Positions 24,050 through 33,296 of a stretch of 64,000 nucleotides of DNA are shown in pieces. Under the pieces are notes generated by a model. The model saw nothing but the letters and a program-made list of their open reading frames with translations, did not search any database and was not told the DNA's origin. Numbering within the stretch: position 1 is the first letter of the stretch; every line of letters begins with the position of its first letter. The stretch comes from Haloechinothrix sp033042135 (lineage in GTDB: Bacteria; Actinomycetota; Actinomycetes; Mycobacteriales; Pseudonocardiaceae). The stretch lies in assembly GCF_033042135.1 (NCBI RefSeq), contig NZ_WBXM01000010.1:62001-126000 (forward strand), given 5' to 3'. The translations under genes and the position numbers were made by a program.

Positions 24050-25383
24050 GGCAGGACCCCCCGCAGCTCCAGCGCGTCGGACAGCTCGTCGTTGAGGCGC
24101 TGCGCAGCGGCCTCCGGGTCCAACCTGTCCACAGGGGAGAGGATGCGCGACGTGACGGTGGAAACGTTCTGGTACGCGGGCGTCAACGGGCGCACCGCCG
24201 CGTCCCTGAGCGCCTCGAGAATCGTCTCGCGCATCGGGTACGCGGTGGCCATGCTGGGGTTGTCCGCCTGGTCGACCGGGCGGCTCGGATCCAGCGGCGT
24301 GTCGTCGGTGTAGAGCGCCTCGATGGTGGGCGGCACGCCGTCATGGATCGCGGAGAACTTCTGGTTCTCCACGTTACGCAGGCACAGTGCTGCCTCGAAC
24401 GCCTCGTCGGTGTGCTGCGAGAAGGAACTGACCGCGATGTGGTACCCGCCGATAGTGGTCCGTGCGGGTTCACCCTCGCGGACCGCGGGATAGGTGGTCC
24501 ACCTCATGGTCTCGAAGCGCTCCGGATTGCCCTCCCGCATCGCCGCGTAGACGTACGGCCAGTTCATCTGGAACGCCGCCCTGCTGTCGGTGGCTTCGAA
24601 AGCGTGCCGCACGTCCTCCTCCTGGGCGGTGATCAGCGCGGGATGGGTGAGGCCGGACGAGGCCACCCTGGCGAGCAGTTCGAGGCCCGCCACCACCTGC
24701 TCATCCATCACCACGCGCCTGCCGTCCTCGGAGATGATCCGTCCCCCTAGGGACGCCACGATCGTGTTGAACTGCACCACCAGCCCTTCGTACTGGGCCC
24801 CGGTGAACAGGATCTGATGCGGCTCACCCCGTTCGGCGAGCTTCGCCGACATCTTGAGCATCTCGTCCCAGGTTTCCGGCGGCTCCGGGGTGAGGGCCTC
24901 GTCGTACCAGAGCAGCTGCACATTGGTGTTCTTGGTGGCCGCGTACAGCGCGCCGTCCCATCGCGCGGTCTCCAGCGGGGCATCCAGCACGCCCTCGGTG
25001 GCACGCTCGGCATGATCGCCGGTCCACTCCTCGATCCACTCGGCCTCGGCGAACTCCGGGACCCAGGTGACGTCCAGCCCGAGGATGTCGAGATCGGAGT
25101 CGCCCGCCGCGAGCCTGCGCACCAGCTGCTCACGTTGCCCGTCGGCGTCGCGCGGCAGCTGCCGGTACGCGAGCTCGTACCCCTCGCCCAACGCGTCCGC
25201 GCACCGCTCGATGACGGTCGGGAAGTTCTCCTCGGGGGCGTAGTACACGGTGATGCGGTGTTCCGCGCGCGTCGCACACGCCGCCACGATCGCCGCTGCC
25301 GTCACGGTGACACCGAGCACGGCGCACCACCGGGTCCGGGGCCGCGCTCGACCGGGGAAGCTGCCCTGCCGGTACATCCCCAC
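24046..25383 (-). CDS. lpqY: LpqY-like sugar-binding lipoprotein
   Basis: 445 residues. Basic N-region, hydrophobic segment and lipobox VAAC at about residues 33-36 indicate a lipid-anchored extracellular binding protein. The mature part has the type-1 extracellular solute-binding fold (WDEMLKMSAKLAERG, AAFQMNWPYVYAAM). By gene order it is the substrate-binding subunit for SugABC, the trehalose importer. GTG 25383 has GGGAGG upstream; ATG 25377 is also possible. In an organism without mycolates, the substrate would be free trehalose or a related disaccharide rather than recycled mycolate trehalose. Confidence 0.88.
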   Translation of the reverse strand: MGMYRQGSFPGRARPRTRWCAVLGVTVTAAAIVAACATRAEHRITVYYAPEENFPTVIERCADALGEGYELAYRQLPRDADGQREQLVRRLAAGDSDLDILGLDVTWVPEFAEAEWIEEWTGDHAERATEGVLDAPLETARWDGALYAATKNTNVQLLWYDEALTPEPPETWDEMLKMSAKLAERGEPHQILFTGAQYEGLVVQFNTIVASLGGRIISEDGRRVVMDEQVVAGLELLARVASSGLTHPALITAQEEDVRHAFEATDSRAAFQMNWPYVYAAMREGNPERFETMRWTTYPAVREGEPARTTIGGYHIAVSSFSQHTDEAFEAALCLRNVENQKFSAIHDGVPPTIEALYTDDTPLDPSRPVDQADNPSMATAYPMRETILEALRDAAVRPLTPAYQNVSTVTSRILSPVDRLDPEAAAQRLNDELSDALELRGVLP

Positions 25384-25576
25384 GCAACCTCCCGGTCCGG
25401 CTCGCGCACCCCACGCCCATGGCGCGGGCGGCCACCGGCCGCGCCACGCCGTGCCTCACCGACGTCGCACCGGCATGTCACCGGCGCTCAGGAGAGTGAA
25501 ATCTAGTTCCGCCGCGCACCCCGCGCAACCGGGCCGTGGCGACAAGTAACCGGATGGCGCAACGCGCCACGCTCGG

Positions 25577-26107
25577 TCACGCCCGCGGTGGGGCCGACGG
25601 CCCGAGCGCTTGCCTGGCGAGCAGGTCGCGCCCCTGCTCGGCATGCCTCGGCTGGCACAGCACGTCGTAGCGAGCGGCCACGAGCTGGCTCGATGAGGAG
25701 AAGTTGCGCCGTCCCTTGGTGGAGACGTAACTGATGGCCGCAAAGGTGAGCCCGAACAGCACGCCCGCGGTCACGCCGACCGCCAGCGGGGTGTAGTCCA
25801 CCCCTTCGGCGGCGCCGAACAGGCTCAGCAGCAACCCGATGAACAAACCGAACCACGCACCGGTCATCGCGCCCGTTCCCAGCACCTTGACCAGGGAGAG
25901 CTTGCCGACGATGCGCTCGACCAACATGAGATCCACACCGACGATGGTCACATCCGCGACGGGGAAGTCGTTGCGCGCGAGGTAGTCGACCGCGCCCTGC
26001 GCTTCCTCGTACGTGTCGTAACTGCCGATCGGCCACCCCGTCGGCGGCGTCGGCAATCGTGGGTGTCCCGCGGGCGTGCGCCCTGCGGGCGAGAACGGGT
26101 TCGTCAC
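25577..26107 (-). CDS. General stress protein 17M-like membrane protein (Rv1234 type)
   Basis: 176 residues. N-terminal GSP17M domain (IGSYDTYEEAQGAVDYLARN, VADVTIVGVDL) followed by two membrane helices (GAMTGAWFGLFIGLLLSLFG and LAVGVTAGVLFGLTFAAISY). Known only as a stress-related domain; function unclear. In M. tuberculosis the homologous gene also neighbours lpqY (Rv1234-Rv1235). Start MTNPFSPAGRTP. Confidence 0.88.
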   Translation of the reverse strand: MTNPFSPAGRTPAGHPRLPTPPTGWPIGSYDTYEEAQGAVDYLARNDFPVADVTIVGVDLMLVERIVGKLSLVKVLGTGAMTGAWFGLFIGLLLSLFGAAEGVDYTPLAVGVTAGVLFGLTFAAISYVSTKGRRNFSSSSQLVAARYDVLCQPRHAEQGRDLLARQALGPSAPPRA

Positions 26108-26270
26108 TGCATCACCTCTTGCGGCGGTTGAGGCCTGGCAGCCAACACACCGACCTCCACCTGGTTATCTACCCCTCCTACCGAGCGTAACTCGACTCGA
26201 CAGGCGGTCACGATGTCGACACCATCACTCCCGCGGGGCATGCCCCGCACGTTCGCATGCTCACACGTCG

Positions 26271-26849
26271 TCACCTCACCGCGAGCAGCACCCGTACCGG
26301 CTGCCCGGCTTCGTCCGTCGCGCCGTCACCCTCGGCGACGACCTCGGTGTTCAGCCGCGACTCCGCGACCCCGTGTTCGGCCAGCAACCCGGCCAGCGAG
26401 GACGCGCGCAGGTCGGCGAGCCGTTCATCGGCGTCCACCGCGACCGCAACCACCGTCACCTCGGGCTCGCCGTCACCGCCCGCGACAACCGTCCCGGCCA
26501 GCTCCTCGGCGACCGCAACGGCCTGCTCGGTGGGCTCCGGTTCCTCGTCGGCGAACAGCTCGGGCGCGCCGGCGATCAGCTCGTCGAGCTCGCGCTGCCG
26601 CTGCGCGAGCACATCCTCGTCCACCGCACCGGGCTCGCCTGCCTCACCCCCTTGGCTGTCATCGATGTCCTCCCGATCGGCAGGTGCGGTCGCGTGGGCG
26701 GTGAGCTCGGCATCACCCGGATCCGGGCAGCCGCCCGTCGCCGTACCGCACGCGGTGACGAGCAGCGCGACCGACACGGTGAACACGCCTGCGAGCGCGC
26801 CACGCGCAGTGGCCGTCTCAGCCTCAGCTGTGCGACGTGTGCGCACCAT
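26271..26849 (-). CDS. Lipoprotein with OmpA-like C-terminal segment
   Basis: 192 residues. Signal peptide with lipobox LVTAC (Cys near residue 34), a Glu/Asp-rich linker, then a C-terminal domain with ERLADLRASSLAGLLAEHGV and ESRLNTEVVAEGDG ending in VRVLLAVR; this spacing resembles the helix and last strand of OmpA/Pal domains, although the peptidoglycan-binding Asp and Arg are not clearly present. ATG 26849 lies 26 bp inside the end of the acyl-CoA dehydrogenase gene. Probably an envelope protein coexpressed with the dehydrogenase. Function unknown. Confidence 0.72.
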   Translation of the reverse strand: MVRTRRTAEAETATARGALAGVFTVSVALLVTACGTATGGCPDPGDAELTAHATAPADREDIDDSQGGEAGEPGAVDEDVLAQRQRELDELIAGAPELFADEEPEPTEQAVAVAEELAGTVVAGGDGEPEVTVVAVAVDADERLADLRASSLAGLLAEHGVAESRLNTEVVAEGDGATDEAGQPVRVLLAVR

Positions 26850-28029
26850 ACTCCCGGAGCAACCCCCTGCTGATGATGGTCTTCTGGATCTCGCTGGTGC
26901 CCTCCCCGATGAGCAGGAACGGCGCCTCCCGCATCAGCCGCTCGATCTCGTACTCCTTGGAGTAGCCGTAGCCACCGTGGATACGGAACGCCTCCTGGGT
27001 GACCTCCGCGCAGTACTCGCTCGCGATGAGCTTGGCCATGCCAGCCTCGACGTCGTTGCGCTGCCCGGCGTCTTTCATCCGGGCGGCGTTGACCATCATC
27101 TGGTGCGCGGCTTCCACCTTGGTGGCCATCTCGGCGAGCTTGAAGGCGATCGCCTGGTGCTCGGCGATCGGCTTGCCGAAACTCCGCCGCTGCTGCGCGT
27201 ACTCGATCGCCAGCTCGAACGCCCGGATGGCGATGCCGCAGGCCCGCGCGGCCACGTTGACCCGGCCGACCTCGATGCCGTCCATCATGTAGGCGAACCC
27301 CCGCCCGGGAGCCTGCCCCAGCACGGCATCAGCACCGATCCGGTAGCCGTCGAAGTACGCCTCGGTGGTGTCGACTCCCTTATAGCCCATCTTGTCGATC
27401 TTGCCGGGAATCGTCAGGCCAGGGGCGACCTCGCCATAGCCCTCTGGCTTTTCCACCAGGAACGTCGTGAGGTTCTTGTGGGGCTTGTCCGCGCCCTCCT
27501 CGGTCCGCGCCAGCACCGCAACGAGGTTCGCCGTGGCCCCGTTGGTCAGCCACATCTTGCTGCCGTCGATGACGTACTCATCGCCGTCGCGTCTGGCCTT
27601 GGTCTTGATCGCCGCGACGTCGGAGCCCAGGTCGGGTTCGGACATGGAGAACGCGCCCCGAACCTCGCCGGTGGCCATCCGCGGCAGGAACCGCTGCTTC
27701 TGCTCCTCCGTGCCGTACCGGGCGATCATGTGCGCGACGATGAAGTGAGTGTTGATCACGCCGGACACGCTCATCCAGCCACGCGCGATCTCCTCGACCG
27801 CGAGCGCGTACGTCAGCAGCGATTCCCCCAGCCCCCCGTACTCGGTGGGGATGGTGAGCCCGAACAGGCCCATCTCCTTCATCCCCTCGACGATCTCTCC
27901 TGGATAGCTGTCCGCGTGCTCGAGCTCCTGGGCATGCGGAATGATCTCGGCGTTGACGAAGTCCCGCACCGTGGCGAGGATCTCGGACTGCACCTCGGTC
28001 AGTCCTGGGGTCTGGGCAAGGCGGGCCAT
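26824..28029 (-). CDS. Acyl-CoA dehydrogenase
   Basis: 401 residues. ACAD family signatures: FSMSEPDLGSDVAAIKT (FAD-proximal), MWLTNGATANLVAVLART, the QQRRSFGKPIAEHQ helix and the C-terminal GEGTSEIQK with the catalytic-region Glu. Soluble flavoenzyme of fatty or branched acyl-CoA oxidation; chain length cannot be deduced. ATG 28029 has GAGGAG six bases upstream. Overlaps the following lipoprotein gene by 26 bp. Confidence 0.93.
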   Translation of the reverse strand: MARLAQTPGLTEVQSEILATVRDFVNAEIIPHAQELEHADSYPGEIVEGMKEMGLFGLTIPTEYGGLGESLLTYALAVEEIARGWMSVSGVINTHFIVAHMIARYGTEEQKQRFLPRMATGEVRGAFSMSEPDLGSDVAAIKTKARRDGDEYVIDGSKMWLTNGATANLVAVLARTEEGADKPHKNLTTFLVEKPEGYGEVAPGLTIPGKIDKMGYKGVDTTEAYFDGYRIGADAVLGQAPGRGFAYMMDGIEVGRVNVAARACGIAIRAFELAIEYAQQRRSFGKPIAEHQAIAFKLAEMATKVEAAHQMMVNAARMKDAGQRNDVEAGMAKLIASEYCAEVTQEAFRIHGGYGYSKEYEIERLMREAPFLLIGEGTSEIQKTIISRGLLREYGAHTSHS

Positions 28030-28127
28030 CTGCACTCCTCGTCGACGTCGGCTCGGCTACCGTGCAGTATCCCGCGCCCGCCGATGCAGGCGACGTCGTG
28101 GGGGTTGGTCAGCGGGCGTGCCGCCCG

Positions 28128-29138
28128 TCACGCCCGCTGTTCCACCTGCTCGCCGTGCTCGCCCCCGGTGCTTGCCTGGCTCGCCGACTCCGCCCGGCCC
28201 TCTGGGCCGTCGCCGGATGCGGGTGACGAGCCCTCCGCGTCACCGGAGGTCGCCGACGACGTCAGGGACCGCCCCTTGCCCGCTGCCTGGGACTCACCGC
28301 GCTCCAGCTGCTCGGCTGCCTGCTGCGCACTCTCGACGGCCTCGCGCAGCGCCGTGCCCGCCTTCGAGTCACTTCTGGTGTTGGACTCCAGGAAGCGCAG
28401 CAGCTCGACGGGGAACGGCAACACCAACGTCGAGTTCTTCTCGGCAGCCACCTCGACCACCGTCTCCAGCAGACGCAGCTGCAACGCTCCAGGTGTGTCG
28501 GCCATCTGCGCGGCGGCCTGGGACAGCTTCTCGGAAGCCTGCAGCTCGCCTTCAGCCGAAATGACCCGGCCCCTGCGCTCCCGCTCGGCCTCGGCCTGCC
28601 GGGACATGGCCCGCTTCATCGTCTCGGGCAGCGACACTTCCTTGATCTCGACCCGATCGATGTGGATACCCCATCCCACGGCCGGGCTGTCGATCATCAG
28701 TTCCAGCCCCTGATTGAGCTCCTCCCGCCTGGACAGCAGGTCATCAAGGTCGCTCTTGCCGATAATGCTGCGCAGGCTGGTCTGCGCCACCTGACCGACC
28801 GCGTAGCGGTAGTTCTCCACACTCACGACCGCCTGGACAGGGTCGATGACTTTGAAGTACACCACGGCGTCGACGCGGACGGTCACGTTGTCCCGGGTGA
28901 TGCCGTCCTGGCCGGGAATCGGCAGCGTGACGATCTGCATGTTGACTTTCCGCATGTGATCCACGCCGGGGATGATCGCGTGCAGTCCCGGCTGCCGCGG
29001 CGTCCCGTTCACCCGGCCGAACCGGAACACCAGTCCACGCTCGTACTGCCGCACGATCCGCAGTCCCGAGCTCCCCACCAGCGCGAGCCCGAGCACGACC
29101 AGGATCACCGTCAGAAACACTGTCTCCATCGCGGTCAC
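28128..29138 (-). CDS. SPFH/band-7 (stomatin/slipin-like) membrane protein
   Basis: 336 residues. One N-terminal membrane helix (VFLTVILVVLGLALVGSSG) then the SPFH domain (IVRQYERGLVFRFGRV, GLHAIIPGVDHMRKV, VDAVVYFKVIDP) and a long coiled-coil with MKRAMSRQAEAERERRGR, as in stomatins and slipin 2. The C-terminal 80 residues are Ser/Gly/Glu-rich and probably disordered. Organises membrane microdomains. GTG 29138 is used; ATG 29129 is a near-equal alternative. Confidence 0.92.
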   Translation of the reverse strand: MTAMETVFLTVILVVLGLALVGSSGLRIVRQYERGLVFRFGRVNGTPRQPGLHAIIPGVDHMRKVNMQIVTLPIPGQDGITRDNVTVRVDAVVYFKVIDPVQAVVSVENYRYAVGQVAQTSLRSIIGKSDLDDLLSRREELNQGLELMIDSPAVGWGIHIDRVEIKEVSLPETMKRAMSRQAEAERERRGRVISAEGELQASEKLSQAAAQMADTPGALQLRLLETVVEVAAEKNSTLVLPFPVELLRFLESNTRSDSKAGTALREAVESAQQAAEQLERGESQAAGKGRSLTSSATSGDAEGSSPASGDGPEGRAESASQASTGGEHGEQVEQRA

Positions 29139-29393
29139 CCGCTCTCCGACGAGAACGTTCCGTCGCCCCCGATGCTACGCCGCTTCGGACGGGTACCGGC
29201 TACTTTTTCCGCCATCGGCCGCCGAACGGAGCACGATCGATCGGGCATCCCGTGCCCGGCCGGCACCTACCCCGCGACGTGCGGCGTGACGTGGTGCACG
29301 TGGCGCACGCCTGCGGCGATGCCGGGCCGTGAACCCGTAGCATGGGAGCGAGGACGTAACCAGGCAGACACCCGAGCGAAGAAGGTCCTTCCC

Positions 29394-30539
29394 GTGACCA
29401 CCACGCAACAGCTACCCACCGACGAGGACGTGCGCGGCGCGCTCGCGACCGTGCAGGACCCCGAGATCAACAAGCCGCTCACCGAGCTCGGCATGGTCAA
29501 GGACATCGACGTGGCCGCCGACGGCACGGTGACGGTGGGCATCTACCTGACGGTGGCGGGCTGTCCGCTCAAGGAGAAGATCACCAACGACACCAAGGAG
29601 GCCGTCGGCGGGCTCGACGGGGTCCGTGACGTGCAGGTCGAGCTGGACGTGATGACCGACGAGCAGCGTGCGGAGCTGCGCCGCTCGCTCAAGGGCGACG
29701 CGGCCGAACCGGAGATCCCGTTCGCCCAGCCGGGCTCGATGACGCGGGTGTATTGCGTGGCCTCCGGCAAGGGCGGGGTCGGCAAGTCCAGCGTCACGGT
29801 GAACCTGGCGGTCTCCATGGCCCAGCGTGGCCTGTCGGTCGGCGTCGTCGACGCCGACATCTACGGTCACTCCATCCCGCGTATGCTCGGTGCAGGGGAG
29901 AAGCCCACCAAGGTCGAGGACATGATCATGCCCCCGCAGGCCCACGGGGTAAAGGTCATCTCGATCGGCATGTTCACCCCAGGCAACACGCCGGTGGTGT
30001 GGCGCGGGCCGATGCTGCACCGTGCGCTGCAGCAGTTCCTCGCGGAAGCCTTCTGGGGTGACCTCGACGTCCTGCTGCTCGATCTGCCACCCGGTACCGG
30101 CGACATCGCCATCTCGGTGGCGCAGCTCATCCCCAACGCCGAGATCCTGGTGGTCACCACGCCACAGCAGGCCGCGGCGGAGGTCGCCGAGCGCGCTGGC
30201 GCGATCGCGCTGCAAACGCGCCAGCGGATCGCCGGTGTGATCGAGAACATGTCCTGGTTCGAGGCCCCGGACGGTAGCCGTATGGAGCTGTTCGGCTCCG
30301 GTGGTGGGCAGTCGGTCGCCGACTCGCTCACCAAGGCCGTCGGCGCCGAGGTCCCGCTTCTCGGCCAAGTGCCGCTGGACCCGAGGCTGCGTGAGCAGGG
30401 CGACTCCGGCACCCCCCTGGTGCTCGCCGAACCGGAAGCCACCGCCTCGGTGGTGCTGCGGGAGTCCGCCAAGGCGCTGTCCACCCGTGCTCGCGGCCTC
30501 GCTGGGAAGATGCTGAACCTCTCCCCCGCGGGCAACTGA
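29394..30539 (+). CDS. mrp: Mrp/NBP35-type iron-sulfur carrier ATPase
   Basis: 381 residues. N-terminal MIP18/DUF59 domain (VQDPEINKPLTELGMV, VAGCPLKEKI) followed by a P-loop ATPase with the deviant Walker A GKGGVGKSS, VDADIYGHSIPRML and LLDLPPGTGD. Mrp proteins carry and transfer Fe-S clusters. GTG 29394 has GAAGG eight bases upstream; the open frame extends far upstream but that part is antisense to the SPFH gene. Orthologous to Rv1229c, keeping the neighbourhood of TatB, HtrA and SigE. Confidence 0.94.
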   Translation: MTTTQQLPTDEDVRGALATVQDPEINKPLTELGMVKDIDVAADGTVTVGIYLTVAGCPLKEKITNDTKEAVGGLDGVRDVQVELDVMTDEQRAELRRSLKGDAAEPEIPFAQPGSMTRVYCVASGKGGVGKSSVTVNLAVSMAQRGLSVGVVDADIYGHSIPRMLGAGEKPTKVEDMIMPPQAHGVKVISIGMFTPGNTPVVWRGPMLHRALQQFLAEAFWGDLDVLLLDLPPGTGDIAISVAQLIPNAEILVVTTPQQAAAEVAERAGAIALQTRQRIAGVIENMSWFEAPDGSRMELFGSGGGQSVADSLTKAVGAEVPLLGQVPLDPRLREQGDSGTPLVLAEPEATASVVLRESAKALSTRARGLAGKMLNLSPAGN

Positions 30540-30617
30540 CACCGTGTCCAGGGCCTGAACACGGGCGTGGTGCGCGGGAGTGCGCGCTACGGCACGCACC
30601 AGCCGCCGGTGAGGTGT

Positions 30618-31034
30618 CTACGTCGCGTCCGGATCGACCGGGGGACGTTCCCCCTGCTCCAGCGATTGCGCGACGCCGCGGCTACCGCCGTTGCTCCCGC
30701 TCACCGCCGGTGAACGCGTCGACCTGCCATCGGCGCGATCCAGCTCACGCAGACCGAGCGGGTCCGAGTCCCCGTCGAACAGGTGCTGCCGCACCGCTCG
30801 CTTGGGGTGGAAGTTGCGCAGTTCGTTCAGCTCCGCCAAGGGCTTGCGGAACTCCTCGAAATCCGGCCCGAGATCGCGGCGCAGCTGCTCCCGCGCGCCA
30901 TTGGCAAACTCCCGCACCTTGCGGACACCGCGACCGAGCCATGCCATGGCTTCCGGCAACCGCTCCGGGCCGAGCACGAACAGGCCCACCACGAGGATCA
31001 CCAGGATCTCGCCCCAGCCGATGCTGCTGAACAC
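30618..31034 (-). CDS. tatB: Sec-independent protein translocase subunit TatB
   Basis: 138 residues. The start MFSSIGWGEILVILVVGLFV is the single membrane helix of TatB with the GPERLPEA hinge and an amphipathic helix (VRKVREFANGAREQLRRDLG); the tail is charged and disordered. Works with TatA and TatC to export folded proteins. Placed downstream of htrA, as Rv1223-Rv1224. Length fits TatB rather than TatA. Confidence 0.93.
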   Translation of the reverse strand: MFSSIGWGEILVILVVGLFVLGPERLPEAMAWLGRGVRKVREFANGAREQLRRDLGPDFEEFRKPLAELNELRNFHPKRAVRQHLFDGDSDPLGLRELDRADGRSTRSPAVSGSNGGSRGVAQSLEQGERPPVDPDAT

Positions 31035-31126
31035 CCGAACTCCTCCTGCCGTGCGTCGAGCACAGCCTACCGCGACGGGTGCGAACGTTTCCAGCGGTCA
31101 GCGCACTGGCAGGTGTCGCTGACGGA

Positions 31127-32692
31127 TCAATCACTATCGAGTGTGACATCGACCGTGAGCTGACGGCCGTCCCGCACCAGCGTCACCGGCACCACCTCGC
31201 CCGGCTCGTACCGCCGCACCGCAACCACCAGCTCGGCCGCGTCCCGCACGGTGCGGTCACCGACCTCGACGATCACATCCCCTTCGGCGATCCCCGACTC
31301 GGCGGCGGCGCTGTCACCATCGACCTCGCGCACCTGCGCACCCTGCGAGCTGCCCGAGGACACCGAGCCGGCACGCACGCCGAGCTGGGCGTGCGTCACC
31401 GCCCCGTCGCTGATCAGCGACTCGGCGATCGCGACAGCGTCGTCGACCGGGATGGCGAAGCCCAGCCCGATACTGCCGCCCTCACCCTGGGTGTCGCTGG
31501 TACGGATCAGCGAGTTGATCCCGACCAACGCCCCGGTGGAATCCACCAGGGCACCGCCGGAGTTTCCCGGGTTGATCGCGGCATCGGTCTGGATGGCGTC
31601 GTAGGTCACCGGTGGATCCCCACCCTGCCCCGGTGCCGTGATGGGCCGGTTGACGGCGCTGACGATCCCCTGCGTAACGGTGTTCTCCAGGCCGAACGGC
31701 GAGCCCATCGCGATCACGCTGTCGCCCGGCGTCAATTCCTCCGACCGCCCCATCTCGATGACGGTCGGGTTGCTCACGTCGACCCTGATCACGGCGAGAT
31801 CGGTTTTCGGGTCGCTGCCGACCACCCGCGCCTGTCCGCGCGTACCGTCCGTGAACACCACCGTGACGTCCTGGTCCTCGTCGTCGACGGCGGCGGCGAT
31901 GACGTGATGGTTCGTGATCACGTACCCATCGGGATCGATGACAACGCCGGAGCCGACCCCGCCTGCGGCCCCGGCGGTGACCTCGATCGACACCACCGCG
32001 GGCGCGACGCGCTGCACGATATCGGCCACCGAACCCGCAGGCCGTTCTTTGCCCGCGTCCGCCTCGGCGATGGTCACCTCTCCGGTGAGCTCATCGCCGG
32101 TGGAGGCAAGCCACCAACCCACACCACCGCCGACCGAGCCAAGCACCAACGCGAGCGCGCTGAGCACCGCCAACGCCGCGGGTTTCACCCGCCTCCCGAA
32201 CAGCACCTCGGACAGGCTCAGCATCCCACCGGCAGCGCGTCCGCCGTCCGCGCCGCCGCGCGTCTCATCGGCGGGCAACGCGGGTCCGCCGAGCGCGGCC
32301 GCGGATCCCGGATCACGCCACGGATCGCCGAGGTGGGACCAGAGCGGTTCGGGTGTCGACCCGACCGCGCCGTTCCCGTCACCGTGGCGCGTTTCGTGCG
32401 GGGGGCGCTGCAACGACACCGTCTCGTCGTCGCCCTGCTCCCTGCCGAAGGCTTCGGCCAGCGGCGCGGCGGGCGGCTCGACCGCCCGCGTAGCCCCGTC
32501 CGGCGATGCCGTGGGCTTGCGTTCGGTGTCGAAACTGCCCTGAACCCCGTCCGGCCTGCCGAACACGGCTGCCGCCTGCGGATCGACCTCCGGCTTGTGC
32601 AGCGGACGGGGAGGCAGCCGCGGCTCGCCGTCCCGCTCCTGCGGGTCCCGCCCGTCCGAGCTCGGCTGCTGGTGATGCGGACTGTCGCTCAT
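31127..32692 (-). CDS. htrA: HtrA-like membrane serine protease with PDZ domain
   Basis: 521 residues. A Pro/Gly/Asp-rich cytoplasmic region (about 165 residues), a membrane helix (ALAVLSALALVLGSVGGGVGWW), a trypsin-like domain with His in TNHHVIA, Asp in KTDLAVI and Ser in NPGNSGGAL, and a C-terminal PDZ domain (VDGDSAAAESGIAEGDVIVE). Envelope quality-control protease. ATG 32692 has GGGGAG upstream. It follows sigE and its anti-sigma factor on the same strand, the Rv1221-Rv1223 arrangement, and is a probable part of the extracytoplasmic stress response. Confidence 0.94.
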   Translation of the reverse strand: MSDSPHHQQPSSDGRDPQERDGEPRLPPRPLHKPEVDPQAAAVFGRPDGVQGSFDTERKPTASPDGATRAVEPPAAPLAEAFGREQGDDETVSLQRPPHETRHGDGNGAVGSTPEPLWSHLGDPWRDPGSAAALGGPALPADETRGGADGGRAAGGMLSLSEVLFGRRVKPAALAVLSALALVLGSVGGGVGWWLASTGDELTGEVTIAEADAGKERPAGSVADIVQRVAPAVVSIEVTAGAAGGVGSGVVIDPDGYVITNHHVIAAAVDDEDQDVTVVFTDGTRGQARVVGSDPKTDLAVIRVDVSNPTVIEMGRSEELTPGDSVIAMGSPFGLENTVTQGIVSAVNRPITAPGQGGDPPVTYDAIQTDAAINPGNSGGALVDSTGALVGINSLIRTSDTQGEGGSIGLGFAIPVDDAVAIAESLISDGAVTHAQLGVRAGSVSSGSSQGAQVREVDGDSAAAESGIAEGDVIVEVGDRTVRDAAELVVAVRRYEPGEVVPVTLVRDGRQLTVDVTLDSD

Positions 32693-32798
32693 CGCTCCCC
32701 GGAAGACGCTACGTGGCCAGGACGCCGGTACACGGCAACACGCGGGATGCGTCCCCGCATCCCGCCGCACACTTTAGTCTCTCCCCGTTGGGGTGAAG

Positions 32799-33296
32799 TC
32801 AGCGTTTCCCGTCGGCGGAGCGTCCTTGGCCGATCGGCCGGCCGCCCAGCCCGTCGCCGGCGCCGAGCGGAGCGCTCGATCCCAGCGGCGCCGAGCCGAA
32901 CGCGGTGCCGCGCTCGGGCCGCTGCACGGTCACGACCTGGCCATCCTCCGATACCGCGATGTTGTCCGGCCCGGCGGGAAGCTCCGCGCGTTCGGGAATC
33001 GATCGCAGGTTGGCCAGCAAATCCGCGGGCGCGGCTGGGGTGTCCGCGTCGTGAACGGCGCTGCGCGCCTGGCGCTGCGCGGCGACCTCGCCCGCGCAGC
33101 TGGCACACTGCGCGACATGCGCGGCCGCCCGCTGATGCGCGCCGAAGGACAGCTCACCGTCGACGAACGCGACGACCGCGTCGGGCAGCAGATGGGACTC
33201 GGGAAGCTGCCAGCCGGAGCCCAGCCGCGACGCCGAGGCCGGCAGTCGCATCCTGCGATGCCACCCTCGTCCAACGCCACTTCCTAGCCCAGTCAT
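32799..33296 (-). CDS. rseA: Zinc anti-sigma factor (RseA type)
   Basis: 165 residues. The ZAS motif HVAQCASC (H-x3-C-x2-C) at about residues 60-67, together with an upstream His, binds zinc as in redox- or stress-sensing anti-sigma factors; no membrane helix is visible, so it is probably soluble. ATG 33296 overlaps the TGA of sigE (33293-33295), which couples synthesis of the sigma factor and its inhibitor. The C-terminal 60 residues are Gly/Ser-rich. Confidence 0.9.
   Translation of the reverse strand: MTGLGSGVGRGWHRRMRLPASASRLGSGWQLPESHLLPDAVVAFVDGELSFGAHQRAAAHVAQCASCAGEVAAQRQARSAVHDADTPAAPADLLANLRSIPERAELPAGPDNIAVSEDGQVVTVQRPERGTAFGSAPLGSSAPLGAGDGLGGRPIGQGRSADGKR

Noticed and set aside
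28662..29393. N-terminal extension of the Mrp protein
   Set aside because: Antisense to the SPFH gene; the Mrp fold starts with the DUF59 domain after GTG 29394.
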